A stretch of 64,000 nt of DNA from Sulfurospirillum sp. (GCA_014859685.1 JACUTU010000001.1:397416-461415), one strand, 5' to 3'; shown: positions 19,940 through 28,105, numbered from the stretch's first letter. Program-made: numbers and translations. The notes: a model not told the origin generated them from the letters alone.

Positions 19940-21004
19940 TTACTGCAAGTCATCCATTACTTCGCTTGCTTTTTTAAGTCTGTCTTTGTCAAAATGTGTG
20001 TAGATGCGAGAAGTATTGAGATCTGCGTGTCCGAGTGCTTCTTGCACTAAAATAAGATCTTTGTTTTTTTGATACAACCTTGTAGCAAATGTATGTCGCA
20101 ACATATGTGCGCCATTTTTTTCTTTTCGGATACCTGCATTTTGTAAGATTTTATCCATAATGTAGCTTACATATGCTTGCGTAAGAGGCTGATCTGTTCT
20201 GCTTATAAAAAGAAGAGGGGATTTAGTGTTGCGAATTGCAAGCCACTCTTGCAAATCCTTTTGGATATAAATTTCTTTGATCATAGCAATGCGGTACTTG
20301 TTCCCTTTGCCAAGAATTTGGAAGATATAAAAACCATCTTCGCACACAATTTCTTTGAGTTTAATGCCAAGTGCTTCACTTACACGCATACCGCTGTAAA
20401 GAATGATCTTGATAAGCAATCTGTTTTTCGCTTGTGCATAGAGCTTGAATTGTGTGGCATCGATAGCTTCCAAAAATCGCTCAATCTCGCCATCTTGCAT
20501 ATGCGCTGGCAGTTTGTTTGCATTGTTGCCTTTAAGTCCACCCCAATTTTTGAGCTCTATGCGAAACTGGTACGATGCACCTTTTTTATCCTCATTTTGT
20601 TTTTCTATGAAAGTAAAAAATCCCAAAACTGCCATGCGGTAATTTTTCTTTGTAGCATCTGAGAGTGAAACAGTTTGTGAAGCAAGAAATTCGCTCAAAA
20701 GTTCCTCATCAACCTCTTTTAGATTTTTAAGACCCATGGCGCAAAGATAGTGAAAAAGTTTTTCGAGTGGATTAAAATAAGTGTTGATACCAATAAGTCC
20801 TATATTTCTGGCTTCTTTGGCTAAAATGTGTAGCTCTTCAATGTTTTTTGTGCCACGGTTGAGAGCTGCTATGATGAGTGAAAGTCTTGTTCCTTGAACG
20901 ACTTGCCTATTGGAGAGTGATGTGAGTTTTGATTTTACAAATCGCTCAAGCCAGAAAAGCAGGTTTTCATCAAATTTTTTTTTATATTCTAGTGGGTATC
21001 TCAT
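19940..21004 (-). CDS. xerH: Tyrosine recombinase XerH
   Basis: A 354-residue site-specific recombinase. The catalytic residues are all visible: Arg in YSGMRVSEAL, Lys in GKGNKYR, HMLRHTFATRL, His in LGHADL and Tyr in SRIYTHFD. The length and the family-specific N-terminus match the single-recombinase XerH, which resolves chromosome dimers at a difH site in Campylobacterota. No difH-like site was recognised in the window. It lies nine bases after the sco gene, so it may be read from the copper operon as well. Confidence 0.9.
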   Translation of the reverse strand: MRYPLEYKKKFDENLLFWLERFVKSKLTSLSNRQVVQGTRLSLIIAALNRGTKNIEELHILAKEARNIGLIGINTYFNPLEKLFHYLCAMGLKNLKEVDEELLSEFLASQTVSLSDATKKNYRMAVLGFFTFIEKQNEDKKGASYQFRIELKNWGGLKGNNANKLPAHMQDGEIERFLEAIDATQFKLYAQAKNRLLIKIILYSGMRVSEALGIKLKEIVCEDGFYIFQILGKGNKYRIAMIKEIYIQKDLQEWLAIRNTKSPLLFISRTDQPLTQAYVSYIMDKILQNAGIRKEKNGAHMLRHTFATRLYQKNKDLILVQEALGHADLNTSRIYTHFDKDRLKKASEVMDDLQ

Positions 21005-21012
21005 AAGAGAGA

Positions 21013-21588
21013 TTATAGCATTTTTTGTAGCACTTCAAGAATCGCTTCTGTGTTGTTTACATGTTGTATCTTGTCTTTAAGCTTTCCATTTTGATCGAAA
21101 AAATAGACAAATGTTGTGTGATTCACTGAATATTCCAGATTTGAGCCCTCAAGGTACTCTTTTGCATAATAAGTGCCATAGTTATCAGTAATTTTTTTAA
21201 GATAATTTTCATCACCGCTTAATCCAATGGCATTTTTATCAAAATAATTGGCATACTCTTTGAGTTCTTTTAGTGCATCCCTTTGTGGATCAACACTGAT
21301 AAAGATAATTTGAAATTGCTCTGCTTGTTCTTTTGGTAGTTTGTGTAATGCACTGCTTAGAAGCGAAAGTGTAGTAGGGCAAATGTCAGGACAATACATG
21401 TAGCCAAAATAAACGATAGGTTTTTTGCCTTTAAAATCGCTCATTTTTACCACTCCATCAACACTTTGCAATGTAAAAGCATACTGGTTTATCGCATTTT
21501 GATTTTGCATATAACGAAGACTCCACCAAACAAGCGCTAATGCAACAAGTGGTACAGCTAGCGCCATAATCGCAACTTTTTTTTGCAT
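21013..21588 (-). CDS. sco1: SCO1/SenC-family copper chaperone
   Basis: A 191-residue membrane-anchored thioredoxin-fold protein. The N-terminal TM segment is at about 5-24, the copper-binding pair is CPDIC in YFGYMYCPDICPTTLS, and the distal histidine is in SVNHTTFVYFF. Sco proteins deliver copper to the CuA site or assist cbb3 oxidase assembly. It follows the unknown anchored protein and PCuAC with spacings of two bases or less, forming a copper-delivery operon. Confidence 0.92.
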   Translation of the reverse strand: MQKKVAIMALAVPLVALALVWWSLRYMQNQNAINQYAFTLQSVDGVVKMSDFKGKKPIVYFGYMYCPDICPTTLSLLSSALHKLPKEQAEQFQIIFISVDPQRDALKELKEYANYFDKNAIGLSGDENYLKKITDNYGTYYAKEYLEGSNLEYSVNHTTFVYFFDQNGKLKDKIQHVNNTEAILEVLQKML

Positions 21589-21590
21589 CT

Positions 21591-22073
21591 TTACTCCGTT
21601 TTAAAATGAAAAGCACCACCATAGCTTTTGGTTGGTGCATCTATCTTAACTTCTGCCCGCCATTGCATTCCACCAACACTACATGTAGGTAAAATTGCCT
21701 TTGCCGCGTAAGTGTTTTCAGTAATTTTTTGCATCGCTACAGTGTGGTAGCCCATATTCATATTGGTAGCATAAATCGCTAAATCAAGTGTGTCTTTTGA
21801 CAAAGGTTTCGCAAGCTTTACTTCAAAATGCAATTCTTGCATTAAAGGGATACTTTTTGGTTCTATATCAAAAAACATCTCATTTTCAGTAACGCTTAGC
21901 TTTACGCCACATGCACTTACATGTAAGTCACAATCCTCATTTTGTGTCGCAAAAACTGTATCGCCAGCATAGAATTTATAGATATCACTCGCATCCACAA
22001 AAAAGAAGAGGGCAATCGCTATGATGGCTAGGATCTCAAAAGCCAAGATCTTAAAAAATCTTTTTTTTTGCAT
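21591..22073 (-). CDS. Membrane-anchored periplasmic protein of a copper-delivery operon
   Basis: A 160-residue protein with one N-terminal TM (KILAFEILAIIAIALFFFVD) and a soluble beta-rich domain. Possible metal ligands include two Cys (EDCDLHVSACG), a Met-rich MNMGYH and LPTCSVGGMQWRAEV. The fold pattern recalls FixH/YtkA-like domains, but this is a guess. It is the middle gene between PCuAC and Sco1, so a role in copper handling for a terminal oxidase is likely. I do not have a family name for it. Confidence 0.75.
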   Translation of the reverse strand: MQKKRFFKILAFEILAIIAIALFFFVDASDIYKFYAGDTVFATQNEDCDLHVSACGVKLSVTENEMFFDIEPKSIPLMQELHFEVKLAKPLSKDTLDLAIYATNMNMGYHTVAMQKITENTYAAKAILPTCSVGGMQWRAEVKIDAPTKSYGGAFHFKTE

Positions 22074-22514
22074 CTATTTTTTTTGCATCCCCATCATCAC
22101 ACTTTTAACTGGCACTTCATGGAGTGTTATCGTTTCATTGTTTGAAAAGATAAGTTCAATCGTAACCATATCGCCAGCTTTGAGTGGTTTTTTCAAACCT
22201 AAAAGCATTACATGGAGACCACCTGGTTGCAAGATAGTTTCAGAATGTGGTGCAATAGCGATATGGGAAATTTGCTGCATTTTCATCATACCATTTTCCA
22301 TGATATGTTCATGCAGTTCTACATGTAAAGCTGCATCAGAATTTGCAGCTACGAGTTGCACTGTATTATCAGAATTATTGAGTATCCGCATAAATGAAGC
22401 AGAATTTGGAAGACTTGGCGGCACAGCTCGTACATAAGAATCTTTGATCTCAATAGAAGCAGCAAAAAGCGAAAGCATACAGAAAGAAAGAGCGAGAATG
22501 ATTTTTTGAAACAT
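22074..22514 (-). CDS. PCuAC-family periplasmic copper chaperone
   Basis: A 146-residue exported protein with a signal peptide (about residues 1-19). The copper motif of the family is visible: HEHIMENGMMKM, and later PGGLHVMLLGLKKPL, giving the His-Met-Met-His-Met ligand pattern. PCuAC delivers copper to Sco/CuA or cbb3 oxidase. It is the first gene of the operon, one base before the next gene, with a TATAAT -10 and an inverted repeat upstream. Confidence 0.92.
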   Translation of the reverse strand: MFQKIILALSFCMLSLFAASIEIKDSYVRAVPPSLPNSASFMRILNNSDNTVQLVAANSDAALHVELHEHIMENGMMKMQQISHIAIAPHSETILQPGGLHVMLLGLKKPLKAGDMVTIELIFSNNETITLHEVPVKSVMMGMQKK

Positions 22515-22545
22515 ATAATTTTCCTTAGAATGTTTTGATTGAGTG

Positions 22546-22551
22546 ATTATA
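22546..22551 (-). promoter_or_regulatory. -10 box of the copper-chaperone operon
   Basis: TATAAT on the reverse strand about 32 bases before the start of the PCuAC gene; an inverted repeat covers the region where a -35 would lie. Confidence 0.55.
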
Positions 22552-22562
22552 TATAAAGAGTA

Positions 22563-22593
22563 TTAGTTTAGTGTTAAACACCACTTAGTTTAA
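22563..22593. promoter_or_regulatory. Candidate operator upstream of the copper operon
   Basis: GTGTTAAACAC (22571-22581) is an inverted repeat around a central A, flanked by two direct copies of TTAGTTTA (22563-22570 and 22586-22593). Its distance from the -10 box puts it over the -35 region, where a repressor or MerR-type activator would bind. No matching regulator is next to it. Confidence 0.4.
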
Positions 22594-22688
22594 TCGAAAA
22601 ATTTCAAAAACAAAGATATAATTACGGCTTGGGCTTTACTGTTGATTAAATCAAGATAAAATACGAAGAACAAAAAAAGGGAAAAATT

Positions 22689-23327
22689 ATGTTAGATTTG
22701 CAAGATATGCGAAGGGACTATGCAAGTGCTTCACTTGATGAGCAAAGTGTCGATGCCAATCCATTTGTACAGTTTGAAAAATGGTTCAATGAAGCTAAAA
22801 ATGCTGAAGTTTTAGAGCCAAATACGATGATCTTAGCCACAAGCGATAAAGACAATATTCCAAATATAAGAGCAGTTTTGTTGAAGATATTTGATGAAAA
22901 AGGTTTTGTATTTTTTACCAATTACACTTCTGATAAGGCACGAGAGATAGAACAAAATCCACGAGTAGCTCTTGAGTTTTTATGGCTAGATCTTGAAAGA
23001 CAGATCCGCATATTGGGTACATGTGAGAAGATAAGCACTATGGAATCGCTTTCATATTTTATGAAACGCTCCCGCGATAGTCGTATAGGGGCGTGGGTAA
23101 GTACGCAAAGTAAAGTGATAAGTTCACGAAAATTTTTAGCGATGCAAGTGGAAAAAATCAAAGAAAAGTTTAAAAATTCAGAGGTGCCACTGCCAGATTT
23201 TTGGGGTGGATATCGGGTAAAACCTACAAAGATAGAGTTTTGGCAAGGTAGAGAAAGCAGGTTGCACGATCGCATTCTCTACACAAAAGATGCAGAAAAT
23301 TGGGTAATCTCAAGACTTGCGCCGTGA
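22689..23327 (+). CDS. pdxH: Pyridoxamine 5'-phosphate oxidase
   Basis: FMN enzyme that makes pyridoxal 5'-phosphate. The 212-residue protein has MRRDYASASLDE at the start, FTNYTSDKAREIEQNP and RQIRILGTCEKIS in the FMN-binding fold, and the C-terminal signature KIEFWQGRESRLHDRI. It is preceded by a TAAAAT -10 (22657-22662). The next gene begins 35 bases later and may be cotranscribed. Confidence 0.96.
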   Translation: MLDLQDMRRDYASASLDEQSVDANPFVQFEKWFNEAKNAEVLEPNTMILATSDKDNIPNIRAVLLKIFDEKGFVFFTNYTSDKAREIEQNPRVALEFLWLDLERQIRILGTCEKISTMESLSYFMKRSRDSRIGAWVSTQSKVISSRKFLAMQVEKIKEKFKNSEVPLPDFWGGYRVKPTKIEFWQGRESRLHDRILYTKDAENWVISRLAP

Positions 23328-23362
23328 TTAGTTTATAGAAATTTTTTAAGAATGGACATACA

Positions 23363-23863
23363 ATGATAGAAAGTTATAGAAATGCAACCATAGAAGATTT
23401 AGCGGCGATAGTACATATCTATAACGCTGCAATAGAAGATGGTATTTCAACCGCAGATTCGTACAAAGTAAGTATTGATTCTAAGATAGATTGGTTTAGG
23501 GCGCATGATAGAGAAAATAGACCGATTTTAGTCAAAGAATATCAGGGTAAAATCATCGCTTGGCTTTCGTTGCAACCTTTTTACCCACATTTAGCATATG
23601 AACATAGTGCGAGAATTAACATCTATATCGACCGCAATTTTCGGGGTAAAAAACTCGGACAGCAATTTTTGCAAGAGATTTTAAATCAGGCTAAAAAGTT
23701 TCACATAGAAAACTTTTTAGCACTTATCTTTACCGATAATGAAACAAGTTTGAAGCTTTTTAAAAAATTGGGTTTTAAAGAGTGGGGCAAGTTTCCAGAA
23801 ATTGCAAATATTCAAGGATCGCAAAAAGATTTGCTTATCCTTGGTTATAAAGTAGAAAAATGA
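23363..23863 (+). CDS. GNAT N-acetyltransferase, phosphinothricin-acetyltransferase-like
   Basis: A 166-residue acetyl-CoA-dependent acetyltransferase. Family patterns include IYNAAIEDGISTAD near residue 15, the acetyl-CoA loop RNFRGKKLGQQF near 95 and a final KLFKKLGFKEWG. It resembles the Bar/Pat subgroup that acetylates phosphinothricin-like or methionine-sulfone-like amino acids; the true substrate is unknown. It overlaps the HAD gene by four bases (ATGA), starting the four-gene operon that ends with the fused transferase. Confidence 0.85.
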   Translation: MIESYRNATIEDLAAIVHIYNAAIEDGISTADSYKVSIDSKIDWFRAHDRENRPILVKEYQGKIIAWLSLQPFYPHLAYEHSARINIYIDRNFRGKKLGQQFLQEILNQAKKFHIENFLALIFTDNETSLKLFKKLGFKEWGKFPEIANIQGSQKDLLILGYKVEK

Positions 23864-24513
23864 AAACCTTATCTTTTCAATCAATAATTTTTGATATGGA
23901 TGGAACATTGCTTGATTCAAGTTTTGCTATGTTGCAAAGCGTCAATCATGTGCGTGGCACTTTAGGGTTGGAGCCTGTGAGTAAAGAGTTTTTAGAATAC
24001 TCCATCAACGAACCAGACTGTGATTTGCCGATGCTTTTTTATGGCACAAAAGAGTATGTCCCGCAGCACAAAGAAGCATTTAAGCAACACTATCTCACTT
24101 TCGCGAATGATTATATTAAGGTATACGATGGCGTGCATGAACTTTTGGAATATCTGCAAGCCTTACATGTAAACATATCTATAGCAACCAATGCGAGTGA
24201 TTTTTTTGCCAAAAATATGCTTGAACATAAAAATCTTTTGCATTATTTTTCACACATAGTGGGTGCAAATTGTGTAAAAAATCCAAAACCGAATCCAGAT
24301 ATGATCCACCATATCGCTACAAATACACAAATTCCGCTCTCGCATACGCTGCTTGTGGGTGATAGTATCAAGGATGAGCTTGCTGCAAAAAATGCTGGTA
24401 TTGCATTTTGTTTTGCAAATTGGGGTTATGGAGTTGGAAGTGCGCAGAGTTCAAAGTATAGCAATATCAAAGAATTGCTCAATTTTTTAGAGCAACATAC
24501 GCAAAGGCAATAA
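23860..24513 (+). CDS. HAD-family phosphatase, Gph-like
   Basis: A 217-residue haloacid-dehalogenase hydrolase. Motif I is DMDGTLLDSS (nucleophile Asp near residue 11), motif II ATNAS, and motifs III/IV KNPKPNPDM and VGDSIKDELAAKNAG. The cap is of the small helical type as in phosphoglycolate phosphatase. It overlaps the genes on both sides (ATGA and TAATG), which ties it to the kinase and transferases downstream; removal of phosphate from an intermediate of that pathway is a reasonable inference. Confidence 0.85.
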   Translation: MKTLSFQSIIFDMDGTLLDSSFAMLQSVNHVRGTLGLEPVSKEFLEYSINEPDCDLPMLFYGTKEYVPQHKEAFKQHYLTFANDYIKVYDGVHELLEYLQALHVNISIATNASDFFAKNMLEHKNLLHYFSHIVGANCVKNPKPNPDMIHHIATNTQIPLSHTLLVGDSIKDELAAKNAGIAFCFANWGYGVGSAQSSKYSNIKELLNFLEQHTQRQ

Positions 24514-25514
24514 TGAAAAATTTTAATTTTGATGTCTCATCCCTTATGGATATAAGCAAATGTGAAGTTACAGAGATAGGCGATGGAAACTTAAACTTTG
24601 TTTTCAAACTCAGCGATGGAACGCACACATACGCACTCAAACATGCAAAACCGTATCTGAAGATTTTGGGTGAAGATTTTGCACTCACGCCCCAAAGAAT
24701 CATAGCGGAGATGAATTCTATGGAGTATTTTTACTCACTGTTACCGCAATACATCCCGCAAATCTATCTGAAAAATGAAACAGAGTATTTTTTTGTGATG
24801 CAATACCTTGATGGTTTTACAAGTTTGCGAGAAGATCCGCAAAGTGGTATTTATGAAAAACTTGGCGAAGTTTTATATACACTAGCAACCAATCAACCAA
24901 CAAAAGAAGCTTTTTATGCATGCGATGAACTCAAAGAGATCACAAAAAATTATGTATTTGAGTATGCTTTCATAAAAGATCATCCAGCCCTAAGCATAGC
25001 AGATTACGCTCTTCAAAAGCAGTTTAGCAAAGCTTTTTTAACCAATAAAGAACGCCTAAAAGAGATCTTTTTACATGCAAAAACTTCCTTAATTCATGGC
25101 GATTTTCATACAGATTCCGTGATGTGCAAGGGTGATGAGGTTGCTATCATTGATAGTGAATTTTCTCTTTTTAGTGAAATTTCTTTTGATATAGGCAATA
25201 TCTTAGCACATACTATTTTTAGCAGTATCGCTCGCAATGATAGGCTTTATAGAGAAAAATTCCTATTACTTTTTTCAAAATTAGAAGCTTTGGAAAATTT
25301 TTCACAGATTTTAAAAAACAGTATAGGTTTTTGTGCTATTGAAATGGCTCGCAGACTCTATGTACCAGCAAAATCCAAAGATCTTGAGAGTATAAAAATT
25401 ATGCAAGACAAAAAAGATGCCTATGCTTTGAGTTTTGCACTAGCTGATGAATTAGGAGCTAATGATTATACTAATGTCACTTCATTTATTAAAAGGCTTG
25501 ATAATTACCTATGA
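24513..25514 (+). CDS. 5-methylthioribose kinase-like phosphotransferase
   Basis: A 333-residue small-molecule kinase. The opening GDGNLNFVFKL, then ALKHAKPYLKILGEDFALT, the catalytic LIHGDFHTDSV and metal-binding IDSEFSLFSEISFDIGN follow S-methyl-5-thioribose kinase (MtnK) closely. MtnK phosphorylates C1 of a 5-substituted ribose. No other methionine-salvage gene (mtnA, mtnB, mtnN) is present, and the partners are a HAD phosphatase and sugar-transferase-like domains. The substrate may therefore be another 5-deoxy-5-substituted ribose. Overlaps: TAATG upstream, ATGA downstream. Confidence 0.8.
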   Translation: MKNFNFDVSSLMDISKCEVTEIGDGNLNFVFKLSDGTHTYALKHAKPYLKILGEDFALTPQRIIAEMNSMEYFYSLLPQYIPQIYLKNETEYFFVMQYLDGFTSLREDPQSGIYEKLGEVLYTLATNQPTKEAFYACDELKEITKNYVFEYAFIKDHPALSIADYALQKQFSKAFLTNKERLKEIFLHAKTSLIHGDFHTDSVMCKGDEVAIIDSEFSLFSEISFDIGNILAHTIFSSIARNDRLYREKFLLLFSKLEALENFSQILKNSIGFCAIEMARRLYVPAKSKDLESIKIMQDKKDAYALSFALADELGANDYTNVTSFIKRLDNYL

Positions 25515-26845
25515 AGCAAGCGCTTATCTGTTTTACTAAAGAACCCGTTATGGGCAAGGTTAAAACAAGACTTGCTCGAAGTATTGGGGATTCAAAAGCT
25601 TTTGAAATCTATAAATTACTTTTGGAAAATATTCTCACAATGCAACTCAAGACCAGTATAAAAAAATTTGTATCGGTTTATCCCTACACAAAAGAGTATG
25701 CCACACACTTTGAGTCATGGGAATGTTTCACACAAATTGGAATGAGTTTTGGTGCAAGAATGGCACATGCGTTTGAATATGTTTTTGCACAAGGCTTTGA
25801 ACGAGTTGTCCTTATAGGCGGCGATATTGCACTTATAGATGCGGCCATCATTGACGATGCTTTTGCGTCATTGGTTAGCAGTGATGCTATATTGGGTCAA
25901 ACAATCGATGGTGGGTATTATCTTATTGGTTTTACTAAAAAAAGTTTCACAACAAAACCTTTTTTGATAGATTTTAGTCATGATGTTTTCGCACAAACTC
26001 TTACAGCTTTAAACCCCTTACATGTAAAGCTAGGGAAAACTCTTTTTGATATCGATGAACTCGCAGATGTGCGAGCATTGCATACTTTGAACCTCCAAAC
26101 TCAGCTCAGTTTAGGAATTAAAAAAATCTTGCAAGATTTGCCAAAAATCAGTGTCATCATACCTGTGTATTTTGAAAAAGACAATATCACAAAAACGATT
26201 TTACATCTGCGAAATAACGCCAAAGATAATGATTTTGAAATCATTCTTTGCGATACACCAGAAAAAACAACTATAGATAGTGTTGCAGACTTACATGTAA
26301 GAACCTGTCTTGCTCCAAAAGCTAGTCGTTCACAGCAACTCAATACAGGATCTGCACACGCTTGTGGTGAAATCTTACTTTTTGTACATGCTGATACTTT
26401 GTTGCCAAAAGATTGGGATGCTTTTATCTTAAAACTTTACGAGGAAGAAAGAGATTTTGCGGCTGCTTTTAAACTTGGTATCAAAACTGAAAATCTTTTT
26501 ATCAAATTGATCGCATTTTTTGCAAATGTGCGAGTTTTTTTCACAAATACCCCCTATGGCGATCAAGCACAAAGTTTCAGTGCCTCAGTGTTTCACACAA
26601 TCGCAGGCTACGATGAGATAGAACTTATGGAAGATATTGCCATCATTAAAAAGCTACATGTAAGAAAAAAAAGAGTTCATATCTTTGATGCAAAAGTTTT
26701 TACTTCAGATCGTAGATGGAAAAAAGAGGGTATTTTATACACAACTTTTCGAAACAGACTTCTAAGCATACTCTACTTTTTCGGAGTATCACCAAAGAAA
26801 CTCAAAAGATACTATAAATTTTCTCAAAAAGTACCCTTGTCGTAG
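25511..26845 (+). CDS. Fused transferase: TIGR04282-like plus TIGR04283-like
   Basis: A 444-residue protein of two GT-A-type domains. Residues 1-200 start MKQALICFTKEPVMGKVKTRLA and contain LIGGDIALID and GQTIDGGYYLIG, matching the CofC/MobA-like TIGR04282 (DUF2064) family. Residues 205-444 start KISVIIPVYFEKDNI and contain RSQQLNTGSAHACGEILLF with VHADTLLP, matching the TIGR04283 glycosyltransferase family. These two families are named in databases as transferases 1 and 2 linked to a radical SAM protein later tied to arsenosugar synthesis. No such radical SAM gene is in the window. Last gene of the operon. Confidence 0.85.
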   Translation: MKQALICFTKEPVMGKVKTRLARSIGDSKAFEIYKLLLENILTMQLKTSIKKFVSVYPYTKEYATHFESWECFTQIGMSFGARMAHAFEYVFAQGFERVVLIGGDIALIDAAIIDDAFASLVSSDAILGQTIDGGYYLIGFTKKSFTTKPFLIDFSHDVFAQTLTALNPLHVKLGKTLFDIDELADVRALHTLNLQTQLSLGIKKILQDLPKISVIIPVYFEKDNITKTILHLRNNAKDNDFEIILCDTPEKTTIDSVADLHVRTCLAPKASRSQQLNTGSAHACGEILLFVHADTLLPKDWDAFILKLYEEERDFAAAFKLGIKTENLFIKLIAFFANVRVFFTNTPYGDQAQSFSASVFHTIAGYDEIELMEDIAIIKKLHVRKKRVHIFDAKVFTSDRRWKKEGILYTTFRNRLLSILYFFGVSPKKLKRYYKFSQKVPLS

Positions 26846-26856
26846 CTTTAAGCGGT
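26821..26856 (+). repeat. Short dispersed repeat, copy B
   Basis: Matches 10231-10260 at 27 of 30 positions. This copy includes the last codons and stop of the fused transferase gene and runs up to the terminator. The other copy is intergenic. Confidence 0.5.
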
Positions 26857-26896
26857 AGTAGGGACTTTTGTCCCTACTACAAAACGGACGCGTTTT
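26855..26896. terminator. Terminator between convergent genes
   Basis: GTAGTAGGGA (26855-26864) pairs perfectly with TCCCTACTAC (26871-26880) around CTTTTG. A second small stem AAAACG/CGTTTT with a long T-run follows (26881-26900). It ends the transferase operon and could serve the reverse-strand gene as well. Confidence 0.8.
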
Positions 26897-26915
26897 TTTT
26901 GGTGCGTAAGATCAG

Positions 26916-28007
26916 TTACAATATCTCTTGTGAAGTGAAGTTATAACTAAATGTTTTTGGATTGTAGTAATTAAGTGCTTCGCCATCAATTTCAGCGTAC
27001 GGATAACCAAAATTGTTTATAGTCGCATTTGCAGGTTTTGGTGAAAGTGTAAAATCTCGTCCCCAGTTAAATCCGACCCAATTCATTTCCCATGAATGCA
27101 AGTATCTTTTTTTCAACTCTTGCACACGCGGATCTTCGTATTTTAAATCCTCAACAAGGATAAGTTTTCTGATATCCGCAGGATCGCAAGGAATCCAGCC
27201 AGCCCCTGCTATGTAGTACTCTGTTCGACAGTGTTGTCCACCTGAAATTTTTGCAAAACCTTTTGCATCAGCACCGCCTAATGCTTTGGCTGAATACTCA
27301 GATTTACCAAGTCTAATACCAAATACTTCTCGCGCAGGGATATTAACTGAACGCAAAAATGAAACAAAAATAGAGCTTATATCCGTGCATTTACCGCCCA
27401 AATATCCAGCATCCATCGCTTTGCCGACATGTCCAACACCGCAACCGATAGTTTTTGGATCTCTATAAGTGTTGTAACAAACCCATTCATAAATAGCTTG
27501 AACTTTTTCAAAAGTATCACTGATGCCTTGTGTGATCTCGAGCGCTTTTGCTTTTGCTTTGCCACTAGTTGGGATGTGTTCGGTTGGTTTTAAAAACTCT
27601 TTGACATCTTGCGGTATTGGTAGATTTGCTTGGCTTGCTTTTTTTATAAGCTCAAGTGGAACACTCACATTTTTTGTTTCGATCTCCATAGTGATGCGAA
27701 GCAATTTAGCTTTTTCACTACTAGAATACTTTGCATAATGTGTATTGACATCGTAAGCATTATCGCTATTGATTGAATGACTTTCAAAATTGCCATCGAT
27801 TTGCAAAAATCGTAACTGTTGAAAGTCACTATTGAAAGGCAATGGATTATAAAGATCAAGTGGAAAGTTTTTTTTATCTGATTTGACATCAAAATCAAAA
27901 ACAACATGGAACCTTCGCTCGCCTGAAAACGCCAAAGCATTGCTTGAAGCAAGTGAAAGCGCACCTAAACCAACAAGGGAAGTTTTAAAAAAATCTCTTC
28001 TTTGCAT
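26916..28007 (-). CDS. Tat-exported transglutaminase-like protein
   Basis: A 363-residue exported protein. The N-terminus QRRDFFKTSLVGLGALSLA is a twin-arginine signal ending near SSNALA. A transglutaminase-like core has the Cys in GGKCTDISSIFVSFLRS and His in GGQHCRTEYY, followed by the Asp in WIPCDPADIR; the triad looks intact. Function could be peptidase or transferase; in bacteria this fold is mostly proteolytic. The longer frame begins at 28046 but the Tat motif fixes the start at ATG 28007. A TACAAT -10 lies at 28038-28033. Confidence 0.85.
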   Translation of the reverse strand: MQRRDFFKTSLVGLGALSLASSNALAFSGERRFHVVFDFDVKSDKKNFPLDLYNPLPFNSDFQQLRFLQIDGNFESHSINSDNAYDVNTHYAKYSSSEKAKLLRITMEIETKNVSVPLELIKKASQANLPIPQDVKEFLKPTEHIPTSGKAKAKALEITQGISDTFEKVQAIYEWVCYNTYRDPKTIGCGVGHVGKAMDAGYLGGKCTDISSIFVSFLRSVNIPAREVFGIRLGKSEYSAKALGGADAKGFAKISGGQHCRTEYYIAGAGWIPCDPADIRKLILVEDLKYEDPRVQELKKRYLHSWEMNWVGFNWGRDFTLSPKPANATINNFGYPYAEIDGEALNYYNPKTFSYNFTSQEIL

Positions 28008-28090
28008 TCGATAAGTCCTTAAAAAAAGAATTATTGTAAGAAACATAATAAAACTACAGAAGATAAAAGCAGTTTGTAGTACTTATGTTC

Positions 28091-28105
28091 GCTCAAGCCT
28101 TGAGC
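28091..28105. repeat. Perfect 7-1-7 inverted repeat upstream of the Tat-exported gene
   Basis: GCTCAAG, one base, CTTGAGC. It lies about 85 bases before the Tat-exported gene and 75 bases after the end of the diguanylate cyclase gene. No T-run follows, so an operator is more likely than a terminator. Confidence 0.4.
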
